Under the pieces are notes generated by a model, which had not been told where the DNA came from, searched no databases, and saw nothing but the letters and a program-made list of their open reading frames with translations. A program made the position numbers and the translations under genes. A DNA stretch of 64,000 bases from Gemmatimonadota bacterium (GTDB taxonomy: Bacteria; Gemmatimonadota; Gemmatimonadetes; Gemmatimonadales; GWC2-71-9). Location of the stretch: assembly GCA_016713435.1 (NCBI GenBank), contig JADJPD010000006.1:372001-436000 (forward strand), written 5' to 3'. Positions 1 through 7,270 of the stretch are shown here, in pieces; the stretch's first letter is position 1, and the number at the start of each line of letters is the position of its first letter.

Positions 1-83
1 CCACCGCGGTCGGGGACGCCACCACGGCGGCCATCGCGGTCGAGAAGTACCTCGCCGAGCGCCGGAGCCATGCCGGCGTCTGA
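1..83 (+). CDS. Thioredoxin-reductase-like flavoprotein, C-terminal end only
   Basis: Only the last 26 codons are in the window, read from base 3 to the TGA at 81-83. The visible stretch TAVGDATTAAIAVEKYLAER resembles the C-terminus of thioredoxin reductase and related FAD/NAD(P)H oxidoreductases, where a GD pair contacts FAD and an alanine-rich helix ending in EKYL closes the protein. Its stop overlaps the start of the metallo-hydrolase at 70, so the two are probably cotranscribed. The family call rests on this short tail, and another flavoprotein of the same fold would look alike. Confidence 0.5.
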   Translation, partial: TAVGDATTAAIAVEKYLAERRSHAGV

Positions 84-723
84 GCTCGAGATCGTCGCGC
101 TGCCCAACGGGCAATTCGCCGAGAACTGCTACATCCTGGCGGACCGGGAGACGCGCCGCGCGGTGCTGGTCGACCCCGGGGAGGACCCGGCGCTCTTCCT
201 GGCCGAGCTCGGCCGCCGCGGCCTGACGCTCGAGGCCATCTGGCTCACCCACGGCCACGTGGACCACATCATGGGCGTGGCCGAGGTGAAGGCCGCCACC
301 GGCGTGCCGGTCTACCTCCATCCTGCCGACCGGGCGCTGTACGACGCGCTGCCCCAGCAGGGCGGCTGGATGGGCCTCGTGCTCGAGGCCCCGCCGCCGC
401 CCGACCACCAACTCGCCGACGGCCAGGTGCTGCACCTCGGCCGGCACGCGTTCACCGTGCGCCACACACCCGGTCATTCACCGGGCAGCGTGAGCTTCGT
501 GGGTCCGGACATCATCCTCGGCGGGGACGTGCTCTTCAGCGGCTCCATCGGCCGCACCGACCTGCCCGGGGGAGACTTCGCGACCCTGCTGCAGAGCATC
601 CAGTCGGTGTTCCTCACGCTGCCGGATTCGACGGTGGTGCTGAGCGGCCACGGCCCCGAGACCACCATCGGCGTGGAGCGGATGACCAACCCCTTCCTCA
701 CGGGCGCCTATCGCCATGGGTGA
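70..723 (+). CDS. MBL-fold metallo-hydrolase, glyoxalase II-like
   Basis: This is a 217-residue metallo-beta-lactamase fold hydrolase of the small glyoxalase II/YcbL type, expected to use two metals to hydrolyse a thioester or related bond in the cytoplasm. The metal-binding signature THGHVDH lies at residues 60-66, followed by His136 in HTPGHSPGS, Asp153 in GGDVLFSGS and His194 in SGHG, so the ligand set is complete. There is no signal peptide. The ATG at 70 lies inside the end of the upstream flavoprotein, and the gene's own stop overlaps the next start (716), so it sits in a tightly packed operon. The substrate cannot be told from sequence. Confidence 0.85.
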   Translation: MPASELEIVALPNGQFAENCYILADRETRRAVLVDPGEDPALFLAELGRRGLTLEAIWLTHGHVDHIMGVAEVKAATGVPVYLHPADRALYDALPQQGGWMGLVLEAPPPPDHQLADGQVLHLGRHAFTVRHTPGHSPGSVSFVGPDIILGGDVLFSGSIGRTDLPGGDFATLLQSIQSVFLTLPDSTVVLSGHGPETTIGVERMTNPFLTGAYRHG

Positions 724-871
724 GCGGCCGGCGGAGGCCCGGGGCCCGGCGCCCAAGGAGCCGCCCCGCTGCAACCGCTGCGGGTTTCCCGTCACCTCGC
801 GCCCGTGGGGCTGCAAGAATCCCTGCGCCAATTGCGGCACCGTGTATCCGCTCGGTGACTGCTCCGACTGA
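716..871 (+). CDS. 51-residue zinc-ribbon microprotein
   Basis: A short reading frame starts at ATG 716, overlapping the hydrolase stop, and ends at TGA 869-871, overlapping the next gene's GTG at 855. It encodes 51 residues with six cysteines: CNRC at 19-22, a Cys at 33, CANC at 37-40 and Cys49 in the tail GDCSD. The spacing suggests a zinc ribbon binding one or two metals. The N-terminal 17 residues are Pro/Ala-rich and probably disordered. The reading frame is open, cysteine-patterned and translationally coupled on both sides, which argues that it is real. I do not recognise a characterised family. Its position suggests a small partner of the hydrolase or the glycosyltransferase, but that is inference. 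Confidence 0.7.
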   Translation: MGERPAEARGPAPKEPPRCNRCGFPVTSRPWGCKNPCANCGTVYPLGDCSD

Positions 872-2116
872 CCTCCCCCCCGCCGAGCCCCGCGTCCTCT
901 CGGCGGCGCGTCCCCTCGACCCGGCGCGCGATCCGCTCCCCCCGCCGCTCCGCACGGGCCGCCGCCTCACGATCCTCGACATCACCAAGTACTTCGGCCC
1001 CACGACCGGCGGCATCCGCACCTACCTGCTGGACAAGGCCCGCTACGTGGCCGCGCATCCCGACCTCGCCCAGCTCCTGCTGGTCCCGGGCGCCGGGGGG
1101 CAGGTCGGCGACGACGGGAACCTGCGCTGCTACCGCGTGCGCGGCCCCGAGATCCCGCTCGACCGCAACTACCGCTTCCTCCTCGACCGCGCGGCGGTCC
1201 GCCGGGTGCTCGCGCACGAGCGCCCCGACCTCATCGAGGTGGGCAGCCCGTGGCTGGTGCCGTGGGTGGTCCGCGGCGCCGCGCGCGACCTCGGCATCCC
1301 CACGGCCTGGTTCTATCACACCCACTTCCCGGCGATCATCGCGCCGCCGGGAGCGGGGACGCCCGCGTGGCGGCGCGGTGCCGCCCGCGCCGCCTGGGCG
1401 TGCGCCGCCTCGCCCGCGCGCATCGCGCCGTGCTGGTGGCGTCCGAGGGGGTGGCGCGCGCCCTGGAGCAGCACGGGGTCCACAACGTTCAGCGCATCGC
1501 GCTCGGCGTGGACCTGGCGCAGTTCACGCCCGCGCGCCGTGCGGCACGCGAGGCCGTCCGGGCCCGGCACGGCCTTCCCGATGGCCCGCTCGCCCTCTAT
1601 CTCGGCCGCTTCACCGAGGAGAAGCGGCTCGAGGTGGTCATCGATGCATGGCGGAGGGTGGGCCGGGAGGCGGGCGCCACCCTGGTGCTCGTGGGGACCG
1701 GCCCGCGTGAGGCGCGCCTCCGCGCCCGCGCCGGCGGGCTCGCCGTCCGCTGGCTCCCCTTCCAGCGCGACCGCGCCCGCGTGGCCGACCTCCTCGCCGC
1801 CGCCGACCTGTACCTCGCGCCCGGGCCAGCCGAGACCTTCGGCCTGAGCGCGCTGGAGGCGCTGGCCTCGGGCACGCCGGTCCTGTCGGTGGATGTGGGG
1901 GGCGTGGCCGACCGGGTGCACGCCTCCGGCGTGGGCGCCTGCTATCCGGTGGACGATGCGGCCGCCTGTGCTGGGCAGGCGGTCCGGCTCCTCGGGCAGG
2001 ACCGGGCCGGCCAGGCGGCTGCTGCGCGCGCCTGGGCTGAGACGCACCATGCCCAGGCGGCGGCCTTCGACCGCCTCTTCGCCACCTACCAGGCCCTCGT
2101 GGCGGCGGGAGCCTGA
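855..2116 (+). CDS. GT4-family glycosyltransferase (reading frame broken near 1390-1420)
   Basis: This is a glycosyltransferase of the GT-B fold, GT4 type, which transfers a nucleotide-activated sugar to a lipid or glycan acceptor at the cytoplasmic membrane face. The N-terminal Rossmann half is read from GTG 855 (GGIRTY acceptor loop, FYHTHFPAI). The C-terminal half continues in the -1 frame (LYLGRFTEEKRLEVVIDAW, then the retaining-GT E-x7-E motif in PAETFGLSALEAL). The join is at about 1390-1420, in a GC-rich run, and fits one missing base. Together the halves give a protein of ordinary GT4 length, about 420 residues. The gene overlaps the zinc ribbon upstream and is followed after 2 bases by a flippase-like protein, suggesting one lipid-linked glycosylation unit. 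Confidence 0.8.
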
Positions 2117-2118
2117 CG

Positions 2119-2994
2119 ATGCTCACGCTGGCCCAGGCCCACCTTCTCTGCGCCGCCCTCTTCGCGCTGGACCTCCTGGCCCGCGCCTGGCGCATCCGCT
2201 GGTACGTCGAGGCCCAGGGCGAGCCGCTCACGGTGCGGGATGCCCTGGTGCTCAACGCCTGGGGCGACGCGGCCGCGGGCCTCACCCCCATGCGTCTCGC
2301 CGGCGAGCCCGCGCGCCTCGCGGGGATGCTCCGCGCCGGGTGCTCCGCCACCGTCAGCTTCATGGCCATCGGGCTGGAGGTGGTGGTGGCCTACCCGGTG
2401 GTGTTCGCCGTGGGCGGCTTCCTCGTGTGGCGCTACGCCCCCGACTGGTGGAGCCAGGCCGGCCCCGGCCTGAAGCAGGCCCTCGCCCGGGGCTGGCCCT
2501 GGGCGGCGGCGGTGCTGCTCCTCACCATCCTGGTCTGGATCGTGGTCTGGCGGCGGAAGCGGCTGGCCCTGCGCGAGCCCGCCCGCGGCAAGGCGCGCGT
2601 GGCCGCCCTGGGCGCTGCCACGCCGCGCTGGGCCATTCTTGGGGGCATCCCGACGTCCTTCGTGAACGTGGCGGCGCGCACCGCCATGCTGCCGGTCCTC
2701 GCCCTGACGCTCCCGGAGCACCCGCCCTTCGGCGTGATGCTCGTCGGGAGCTTCGTGCTCCTCTATGCCCAGCTCGTGCTGCCCACGCCGGCGGGCGCTG
2801 GCGCCGTGGACCTGGGCTTCCTCGGCGGCATGGCGGGCGACCTCGGGGCCGACGAGGCGGGCCTCCTCCTGGCCTGGCGATTCTGGACGGTGGGCGCCGG
2901 CATCCTGCTGGGAGCCACCCTGGCGCTGCACGCCGTCGGTGCCCGGCCCCTGCTCGACGCCATCCGCCGCGTGGTGCGCCGCCCCGCCCGCTAG
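2119..2994 (+). CDS. Flippase-like integral membrane protein (LPG synthase TM / UPF0104 family)
   Basis: The 291-residue protein has about seven hydrophobic segments and an arginine-rich C-terminus (RRVVRRPAR), like the transmembrane part of lysylphosphatidylglycerol synthases and the UPF0104 family. It lacks the soluble aminoacyl-transfer domain of MprF, so a lipid-flipping or lipid-handling role is more likely than lysinylation. The ATG at 2119 follows the glycosyltransferase stop by 2 bases, so the two are probably cotranscribed and may act on the same lipid. Its stop (2994) directly abuts the convergent cupin gene. The transported lipid is unknown. Confidence 0.7.
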   Translation: MLTLAQAHLLCAALFALDLLARAWRIRWYVEAQGEPLTVRDALVLNAWGDAAAGLTPMRLAGEPARLAGMLRAGCSATVSFMAIGLEVVVAYPVVFAVGGFLVWRYAPDWWSQAGPGLKQALARGWPWAAAVLLLTILVWIVVWRRKRLALREPARGKARVAALGAATPRWAILGGIPTSFVNVAARTAMLPVLALTLPEHPPFGVMLVGSFVLLYAQLVLPTPAGAGAVDLGFLGGMAGDLGADEAGLLLAWRFWTVGAGILLGATLALHAVGARPLLDAIRRVVRRPAR

Positions 2995-2995
2995 C

Positions 2996-3319
2996 TCACC
3001 GCGACGGCGGCGCGATCCCCACCAGCATCACCGTCCGCTCCAGCGCCTCGGCCACGCCGTGGGGCACGTCGGCCGGGGCCCACACCACGTCACCCGCGGC
3101 GGCCTCGAAGGTCTCGTCGCCCACCACCATCCTCGCCTTTCCCGAGGCAAGAAAGTAAAATTTGTCCGCCCCCGCGTGGGCATGGACCGGCTGCGCCTGG
3201 CCGGGCTCGAAGCAATTGAGCCCCAGGAAGAGCCCCGTCCCGCGGAACAGGTCCACCTTCGCGGCCTTCTCGGCCCCGAAGCGCGCCTCGGCCGCCAGCT
3301 GTCGTCGCATCGTCGTCAT
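2996..3319 (-). CDS. Small single-domain cupin protein
   Basis: This is a 107-residue cupin-2 beta-barrel. Metal-site motif 1 is HAHAGADKFYFLASG, with both histidines kept but the usual glutamate replaced by Asp/Lys. Motif 2 is GDVVWAPADVPHGV with its histidine. The atypical motif 1 makes a binding or sensing role as likely as catalysis. The start at 3319 (MTTMRRQL) is preceded by a purine-rich GGAGAGGAG ribosome-binding site. A longer frame runs upstream but is the antisense shadow of the lyase gene. The gene is divergent from the aspartase-like gene at 3377, with a 57-base shared gap, and convergent with the flippase gene. Confidence 0.8.
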   Translation of the reverse strand: MTTMRRQLAAEARFGAEKAAKVDLFRGTGLFLGLNCFEPGQAQPVHAHAGADKFYFLASGKARMVVGDETFEAAAGDVVWAPADVPHGVAEALERTVMLVGIAPPSR

Positions 3320-3376
3320 CGCTGCTCCTCTCCCCGTTTCGCGGCGCCCCAGCCGGCGCCAAGTGTCGAGCCACCC

Positions 3377-4795
3377 ATGACTACCCGCCTCGAAAAAGAC
3401 CCCCTCGGCGAGAAGCCGGTTCCGGCCACGGCCCTCTACGGCATCCAGACCGTGCGCGCCGCCGAGAACTTCCCGATCTCCGGCCTCCGGCCGCTGCCGG
3501 CCTTCGTGGACGCGGTGATCTGGATCAAGCGCTCCGCCGCCCTCACCCACAAGGAGACGGGGCGCCTCGAGGCCAGGCTCGCCGACGCCATCGTGCAGGC
3601 CGCGGACGAGGTCCTCGCCGGCCAGCACCGCGACCAGTTCATCGTGGACGTCTACCAGGCCGGCGCCGGGACCAGCCACAACATGAACTGCAACGAGGTC
3701 CTCGCCAACCGGGCCAACGAGCTCCTGGGCGGGACCCGCGGCGCCTACACGCCGGTGCATCCCAACGATCACGTCAACATGGCGCAGAGCACCAACGACG
3801 TGATCCCCACTGCCATGCGCCTCGCCGCGCTGGCCACGCTGCCGGCGCTGCTGCAGGCCATGGACACCCTCGGCGCGGACTTCCTGGCCAAGGGCACCCA
3901 GTTTGACCACGTGATCAAGTCGGGCCGCACCCACCTGCAGGATGCCACTCCCATCCGGCTGGGCCAGGAGTTCACCGCCTACGGCCACACGGTGCAGCGC
4001 CATCGCGCCAAGCTGGCCCAGGCGGCCGACTGGCTCCGCGACCTCGGCATCGGCGGCACCGCCGTCGGCACCGGGATCAATGCCGAGGCGGCGTACCCGG
4101 CGCTGATGGTGAAGTACCTGCAGCAGGTGAGCGGCCTCGAGCTCCGCGTGGGCCAGGACCGCATCCAGCTCATGCAGTCGATGGGCGACATCGCGAGCTT
4201 CACCGGCGCCTTCCGGGCCTACGTGCTGGACCTCCAGAAGATCGCCAACGACATCCGCCTCCTGGCCTCGGGGCCGCGCACCGGCCTCGCCGAGATCCTC
4301 CTGCCGGCCGTGCAGCCGGGCTCGTCCATCATGCCGGGGAAGGTCAACCCGTCCATCGCCGAGATGGTGAACCAGGTCTGCTACCAGGCGCTCGGCCTCG
4401 ACACCACCGTGGCCATGGCGGCGGAAGCGGGGCAGCTCGAGCTGAACGTCATGATGCCGGTGATGACCCACAACGTGGTCTTCGGCCTCACCATCGTGGG
4501 GAACGCCACGCGCGTCCTCGCCGAACGCTGCGTCCGCGGCATCGAGGCGGACGAGCAGCTCTGCGCCTACTGGCTGGAGCGGAGCCCGGCGCTGGTGACC
4601 GCCCTGGCGCCCAAGATCGGCTATGCCGAGTCGGCCAAGCTGGCCAAGGAGGCGATTGCCACCGGGCTCACCGTGAAGCAGCTGGTGGTCCAGAAGAACC
4701 TCCTCCAGGGGAAGGAGCTGGGGGAGGTCCTCGACCTCCGTGCGATGACGGAAATCGGTGTCCCGGGCGGAGTTGGGCTGCCTGGGGGCGGATGA
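3377..4795 (+). CDS. aspA: Aspartate ammonia-lyase (fumarase/aspartase superfamily)
   Basis: The 472-residue enzyme belongs to the fumarase/aspartase superfamily and most likely deaminates L-aspartate to fumarate. The superfamily signature GSSIMPGKVNPS starts at residue 315. The residues after it (IAEMVNQVCYQ) and the N-terminus (PVPATALYGIQTVRAAENF) look more like aspartase than class II fumarase. The conserved substrate-binding regions AGAGTSHNMNCNEVLANR, SGRTHLQDATP and GTGIN are present. I chose the ATG at 3377 (MTTRLEKDPLGEK) because family similarity begins there; the open frame upstream has no homology. Fumarase activity cannot be excluded without a phylogeny. Confidence 0.82.
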   Translation: MTTRLEKDPLGEKPVPATALYGIQTVRAAENFPISGLRPLPAFVDAVIWIKRSAALTHKETGRLEARLADAIVQAADEVLAGQHRDQFIVDVYQAGAGTSHNMNCNEVLANRANELLGGTRGAYTPVHPNDHVNMAQSTNDVIPTAMRLAALATLPALLQAMDTLGADFLAKGTQFDHVIKSGRTHLQDATPIRLGQEFTAYGHTVQRHRAKLAQAADWLRDLGIGGTAVGTGINAEAAYPALMVKYLQQVSGLELRVGQDRIQLMQSMGDIASFTGAFRAYVLDLQKIANDIRLLASGPRTGLAEILLPAVQPGSSIMPGKVNPSIAEMVNQVCYQALGLDTTVAMAAEAGQLELNVMMPVMTHNVVFGLTIVGNATRVLAERCVRGIEADEQLCAYWLERSPALVTALAPKIGYAESAKLAKEAIATGLTVKQLVVQKNLLQGKELGEVLDLRAMTEIGVPGGVGLPGGG

Positions 4796-4823
4796 GAAAT
4801 TCATGAGGCTTGGCGCCTGACCG

Positions 4824-4859
4824 ATCAATCTTGATGCGATCGCCCATGATCCCTAACTT
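4824..4859 (+). promoter_or_regulatory. Rrf2-gene promoter with a perfect palindrome over its -35
   Basis: A -35-like TTGATG (4831-4836) and a -10-like TAACTT (4854-4859) are 17 bases apart, and the start codon is 6 bases after the -10, so the transcript may be leaderless. A perfect inverted repeat ATCAATCTTGAT (4824-4835, 5-bp arms, 2-base centre) covers the -35. That is where an autoregulating dimeric Rrf2 protein would bind. The elements are seen; autoregulation is inference. Confidence 0.5.
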
Positions 4860-4865
4860 GGGTCC

Positions 4866-5324
4866 ATGCGGATAACTACCTGGACGGAGTACAGCCTGAT
4901 CATCGCGATCCACCTGGCGCGCCGCGGCGCGACAGGCGCCGGTCCGGTGGCGGCTCGGGAGATCGCTGAGCAGGAGCGGCTTCCCGGCGATTACGTCGAG
5001 CAAATCCTGCTCCGGCTCCGGCGAGCCGGCCTCGTGGAGAGCGTGCGCGGTGCCAAGGGCGGGTACTACCTCGCCAAGGAGCCCGCCGCCATCTCCATGC
5101 GCGACATCATGACGGCCTCGGAGCACCAGACCTTCGAGATGAACTGCGCCTCGCACCCCGTGGACGGGGAGCGCTGCGCGCCCGGGTCGTCCTGCAGCAT
5201 CCGCCCGGTGTGGCAGGCGCTGCAGCAGCGGGTGGACGAACTCCTCGCCGGGATCGCCCTCGCCGACCTGATGAAGCATGAGACCCAGGTGCAGGAGCTC
5301 GTCTCGCTGAACCCGAGTCACTGA
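4866..5324 (+). CDS. Rrf2-family (IscR-like) transcriptional regulator
   Basis: This is a 152-residue winged-helix regulator of the Rrf2/IscR/NsrR group. The helix-turn-helix and wing lie at about residues 27-70 (AAREIAEQERLPGDYVEQIL, then VRGAKGGYYLA). Cysteines 94, 104 and 110 form the C-x(9)-C-x(5)-C set that in IscR-type proteins holds an iron-sulfur cluster; the first gap is longer than in E. coli IscR. It probably senses Fe-S status, redox stress or nitric oxide. No isc or suf genes are adjacent. It is a single-gene unit, with the promoter/operator at 4824-4859 before it and a strong terminator at 5352 after it. Confidence 0.9.
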   Translation: MRITTWTEYSLIIAIHLARRGATGAGPVAAREIAEQERLPGDYVEQILLRLRRAGLVESVRGAKGGYYLAKEPAAISMRDIMTASEHQTFEMNCASHPVDGERCAPGSSCSIRPVWQALQQRVDELLAGIALADLMKHETQVQELVSLNPSH

Positions 5325-5351
5325 GCCGCACCGCTGGTCCGGAAGTCGTGC

Positions 5352-5388
5352 ACGCGCCCAGCCCACGCGGCTGGGCGCGTATATTTTT
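5352..5388 (+). terminator. Rho-independent terminator after the Rrf2 gene
   Basis: A perfect 12-bp stem, ACGCGCCCAGCC pairing with GGCTGGGCGCGT, has a 5-base loop and is followed by ATATTTTT. It lies 27 bases after the regulator stop and ends 7 bases before the MoeB start. The TATATT in its tail could also serve as a -10 for moeB. Confidence 0.85.
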
Positions 5389-5394
5389 CAGCGC

Positions 5395-6527
5395 ATGACT
5401 GCCCCTTCGCCCCCGACGAGCTGCTGCGCTACTCGCGCCACCTGATCCTCCCGGAGGTGGGCCTCGAGGGGCAGCGGCAGCTCCGGGCCGGCCGCGTCCT
5501 GCTCGTCGGCGCGGGGGGCCTGGGCTCCCCGGCGGCGCTGTACCTCGCGGCGGCGGGCGTCGGGACCCTCGGCATTGTCGACTTCGACACCGTGGACCTG
5601 ACCAACCTGCAGCGCCAGGTGCTCCACGGCACCGCGGCGGTGGGCCGGCCCAAGCTCGAGTCCGCGACCGCCCGGCTCCACGACCTGAATCCCCACGTCA
5701 CCGTCGAGCCCTTCCCGGTCCGCCTCACCGCCGCCAACGCCCTCGACATCCTGCGCGGCTTCGACGTGGTGGTGGACGGCAGCGACAACTTCCCCACCCG
5801 CTACCTCGTCAACGACGCCTGCGTGCTCCTCGGCAAGCCGCTGGTGTACGGGAGCATCTTCCGCTTCGACGGCCAGGTCTCGGTGTTCGACGCCAGGCAC
5901 GGGCCGTGCTACCGCTGTCTCTACGCCGAGCCCCCCCCGCCGGGCCTGGTCCCGAGTTGCGCCGAGGGTGGCGTCCTGGGCGTGCTGCCAGGGATCGTCG
6001 GCAGCCTGCAGGCGCTCGAGGCGCTCAAGCTGCTCACCGGGGCTGGGCAGGCGCTCACGGGCCGGCTGCTCCTCGTGGACACGCTGCGGATGCGCTTCCG
6101 GGAGCTGGAGCTGCGGAAGGACCCCGACTGCGCCGTCTGCGGGCCCAACCCCACGGTCCGCACCCTCATCGACTACGAGGCGTTCTGCGGCATCGGGGCA
6201 CCGGCCGTGGGGCTGGAGATCACGGTGCAGGCGTACGCCGACCTGCGGGCGTCGGGGACGCCCCACGTCCTGGTGGATGTCCGGGAAGGGTACGAATGGG
6301 AGGTGGTGCACCTCCCGGGTGCGCTCCACATCCCGCTACGCGACCTGCCCAGCCGGGTGCGCGAGGTGGACCCGCGCGCCGAGGTGGTGGTGCTCTGCCA
6401 TCACGGCGCGCGGTCGCTGGCGGCGGTGGAGTTGCTGCGGGGGGCGGGGTATCACGGGGCGCGGAGCCTGGCCGGCGGCATCGATGCGTGGGCGCGCGAA
6501 GTGGAGCCGGCGCTGCCCCGCTACTAG
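5395..6527 (+). CDS. moeB: MoeB/ThiF-type adenylyltransferase with C-terminal rhodanese domain (start region frame-broken)
   Basis: This is an E1-like enzyme that adenylates the C-terminal Gly-Gly of a sulfur-carrier protein (MoaD/ThiS type), fused to a rhodanese that supplies sulfur, as in MoeZ/MoeBR proteins. The ThiF domain shows the nucleotide loop GAGGLGSPAALYLAAAGVG, the catalytic Asp in DGSDNFPTRY and a zinc site built from CYRC and CAVC. The rhodanese half ends with the active loop CHHGARS. Similarity starts at DELLRYSRHLILPE, but the only good start, ATG 5395, is in a different frame. One extra C in the C5 run at about 5410 would join them. The GTG at 5457 would delete conserved sequence. 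Confidence 0.85.
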
Positions 6528-6585
6528 CCCGGCGGCGGCGGTCAGTGGACGCACCCTCCCTTCACGGGGTACTTTTGCGGCCCTC

Positions 6586-6669
6586 GCCGAAGTGGTGGAA
6601 TTGGTAGACGCGCTGCGTTCAGGGCGCAGTGGGCGCAAGCCCGTGGGGGTTCGAGTCCCCCCTTCGGCA
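6586..6669 (+). tRNA. tRNA-Leu (anticodon CAG)
   Basis: The 84-base sequence folds as a class II tRNA. The acceptor stem GCCGAAG pairs with CTTCGGC. The anticodon stem CTGCG/CGCAG holds the loop TTCAGGG with anticodon CAG, reading CUG. A long variable arm and a T arm with GGTTCGAGTCC follow. The discriminator base is A, as required for leucine. The 3' CCA is not encoded (ACT follows), so CCA must be added enzymatically. A TACTTT hexamer at 6570-6575 may be its -10. Confidence 0.95.
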
Positions 6670-6682
6670 CTTGATGACAGCG

Positions 6683-6716
6683 ACGGCCCCGCCTCCCGGT
6701 GGGGCCGTTCGCGTTT
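6683..6716 (+). terminator. Hairpin terminator after tRNA-Leu
   Basis: ACGGCCCCGCC pairs with GGTGGGGCCGT (11 bp, one G-T wobble) around a TCCC loop, followed by TCGCGTTT. It lies 14 bases after the tRNA and before the smpB promoter region. Confidence 0.6.
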
Positions 6717-6784
6717 CCGGGCGGCACGCGGTGATCCGCCACCTTGGCCCGCCCCAACCCCCTGTCTATCTTGGCCTTAGCGCC

Positions 6785-7270
6785 ATGGCCCGCCCCCGTC
6801 CCGCCGCCGATGACGGCAAGCAGCAGGTTGCCCGGAACCCCAAGGCAACCCACGACTACCACATCCTCGAGACGTGGGAGGCGGGCGTCGTGCTGACCGG
6901 CACCGAGGTCAAGTCGCTGCGCAGCGGGAAGGCGTCGATCAAGGAGGGCTTTGCCCGCCTCGCCAACGGCGAGGTGTTCCTCGAGGGCGTCAACATCACC
7001 CCGTACGAGCAGGGCAACCGCTACAACCACGATCCCGTCCGCACCCGGAAGCTCCTCCTCCACCGCAAGGAGATCGAGCGCCTGATCGGCGCCGTGGAGC
7101 AGAAGGGCCTGACACTGGTGCCGCTCGAGCTCTACTTCCGGAACGGCGTCGCCAAGGTCACCCTGGCCCTGGGCCGCGGCAAGAAGCAGCACGACCGCCG
7201 CGAGGACCTCAAGCGTCGCGACGCGAACCGCGAGATGGCCCGCGCCCTGAGCCACCGGGGGCGGGAATGA
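6785..7270 (+). CDS. smpB: SsrA-binding protein SmpB
   Basis: This 161-residue protein binds tmRNA and delivers it to stalled ribosomes for trans-translation. Diagnostic stretches are ATHDYHILETWEAGVVLTGT and EVKSLRSGKASIKEGFARL, plus the basic C-terminal tail (GKKQHDRREDLKRRD) that enters the decoding site. The ATG at 6785 is where family similarity begins. A TATCTT hexamer at 6767-6772 lies 12 bases before it and may be the -10 of a very short leader. The stop overlaps the amidase start in ATGA. The tmRNA gene is not in this window. Confidence 0.96.
   Translation: MARPRPAADDGKQQVARNPKATHDYHILETWEAGVVLTGTEVKSLRSGKASIKEGFARLANGEVFLEGVNITPYEQGNRYNHDPVRTRKLLLHRKEIERLIGAVEQKGLTLVPLELYFRNGVAKVTLALGRGKKQHDRREDLKRRDANREMARALSHRGRE

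Noticed and set aside
3377..4795. Class II fumarase
   Set aside because: The residues after the signature loop and the N-terminus fit aspartate ammonia-lyase better, though not conclusively.
2996..4828. Long minus-strand open frame across the aspartase gene
   Set aside because: Only its last 107 codons (the cupin, starting at 3319) show a domain. The rest is the antisense shadow of aspA, open because of high GC at third positions.
5380..5385. TATATT before moeB as a leaderless -10
   Set aside because: It is part of the terminator tail and 9 bases from the ATG, so it is weaker than the other leaderless cases.
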